NCBI RefSeq assembly: GCF_003173335.1
Contig: NZ_QGMZ01000010.1
Coordinates: forward strand, 14,974 to 78,973
DNA length: 64,000 bases
Direction of reading: 5' to 3'
Source: Methanospirillum stamsii
GTDB taxonomy: Archaea > Halobacteriota > Methanomicrobia > Methanomicrobiales > Methanospirillaceae
Made by a program: the position numbers and the translations under genes. The notes under the pieces were generated by a model. The model worked only from the letters and a program-made list of their open reading frames with translations. It made no database searches and was not told the origin of the DNA. How positions within the stretch are numbered: the stretch's first letter is position 1; every line of letters starts with the position of its first letter. Below, piece after piece: positions 63,687-64,000 of the stretch.

Positions 63687-64000
63687 ATGAATCCGGTACA
63701 TGTTCTATTGGTTGACGATGAACCCTTATTTCTTGAGGCAATAACTGAATCCCTGGCAATAAGAGGGAATTTTATTTTTGATTGTGTCTTATCAGCACAG
63801 GAAGCCCTTCAGAAAATTGGGCACATGAAGTATGATGTCATCGTTTCAGATTATTCAATGCCTGAGATGAATGGAATTCTACTCCTGAAAGAGATCAGAA
63901 AAACATCATCCATTCCGTTCATCCTTTTTACCGGTCAGGGTAGTGAGGATACTGTTATTGACGCAATAAACAGCGGGGTCGATTATTACCTGAAAAAAGG
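63687..64000 (+). CDS. Response regulator receiver, truncated at window end
   Basis: The gene starts MNPVHVLLVDDEP and runs off the window after 104 residues. Asp10 and Asp11, phospho-Asp55 in VIVSDYSMPEMNG, and the FILFTGQGSED segment give a standard receiver; LKKG at the edge contains the conserved Lys. A PAS or kinase domain may follow, as in many proteins of this organism. Confidence 0.85.
   Translation, partial: MNPVHVLLVDDEPLFLEAITESLAIRGNFIFDCVLSAQEALQKIGHMKYDVIVSDYSMPEMNGILLLKEIRKTSSIPFILFTGQGSEDTVIDAINSGVDYYLKK

Noticed and set aside
1-64000. CRISPR array or insertion sequence
   Set aside because: No regularly spaced direct repeats and no transposase or terminal inverted repeats were seen; frequent CCGGA strings are codon-usage effects.

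Overview
The window reads as a euryarchaeal methanogen chromosome, most likely Methanospirillum (Methanomicrobiales, close to M. hungatei). Evidence: methanofuran genes (mfnA, mfnB), a diphthamide gene, cupin-type phosphoglucose isomerase, a RIO2-type kinase, NrpR-, DUF1890/DUF1894-, DUF371- and DUF460-type archaeal proteins, a tRNA-Tyr gene with a bulge-helix-bulge-type intron, TTTATATA-type promoters, and many two-component and PAS proteins. The organism name is inferred from recognition; no search was run.

Layout. 1-2652: start of a leftward gene, a 500-base gene-free stretch, a secreted Cys-rich repeat protein, then DUF1890-DUF1894-riboflavin reductase. 2769-5134: a lone receiver protein, then leftward hisH and a PUA-PAPS-reductase-like protein. 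5351-13456: fourteen tightly packed genes in the order mbhA to mbhN of Pyrococcus membrane-bound hydrogenase: an Mrp-type Na+/H+ antiporter part followed by a [NiFe] hydrogenase part. It can couple ferredoxin oxidation/H2 evolution (or the reverse) to an ion gradient. 13441-27818: NAD synthesis (pncB, nadE), transglutaminase-like protein, rlmH, a single-domain NrpR-like protein, phosphoglucose isomerase, a degenerate tRNA-thiolase relative, the rio2-DUF460-thiL run, then a leftward group of secreted TPR, PKD and small paralogous proteins. 27887-28073: tRNA-Asp and intron-bearing tRNA-Tyr. 28221-33670: five overlapping genes ppsA-mfnA-hpt-dph2-methyltransferase. 33688-46149: mixed housekeeping genes (sugar nucleotidyltransferase, YchF-type GTPase, valS) with membrane and hypothetical proteins. 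46267-47964: an AT-rich OLD-type ATPase/TOPRIM nuclease. 47974-53974: tmk, HisA-like protein, mfnB, guaB, a likely autoregulated HTH gene with an Hsp20-like partner, and a disulfide oxidoreductase.

54100-64000 is a signal-transduction block: a large receiver-GAF-PAS-histidine kinase, a receiver-PAS protein ending in a histidine-less pseudo-dimerisation segment, two paralogous receivers with helical tails, an unrecognised helical 155-residue protein, a Cache chemoreceptor and a receiver cut by the window edge. One receiver gene has no ATG, GTG or TTG in front of its receiver domain but has a strong ribosome site before an ATA codon.

The strongest items for follow-up are that apparent AUA start, the paralogous receiver pair, the receiver with the dead kinase remnant, the thiolase relative with a lost PP-loop, and the palindromic operator at 51469-51489. 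No CRISPR array, insertion sequence or prophage was seen.
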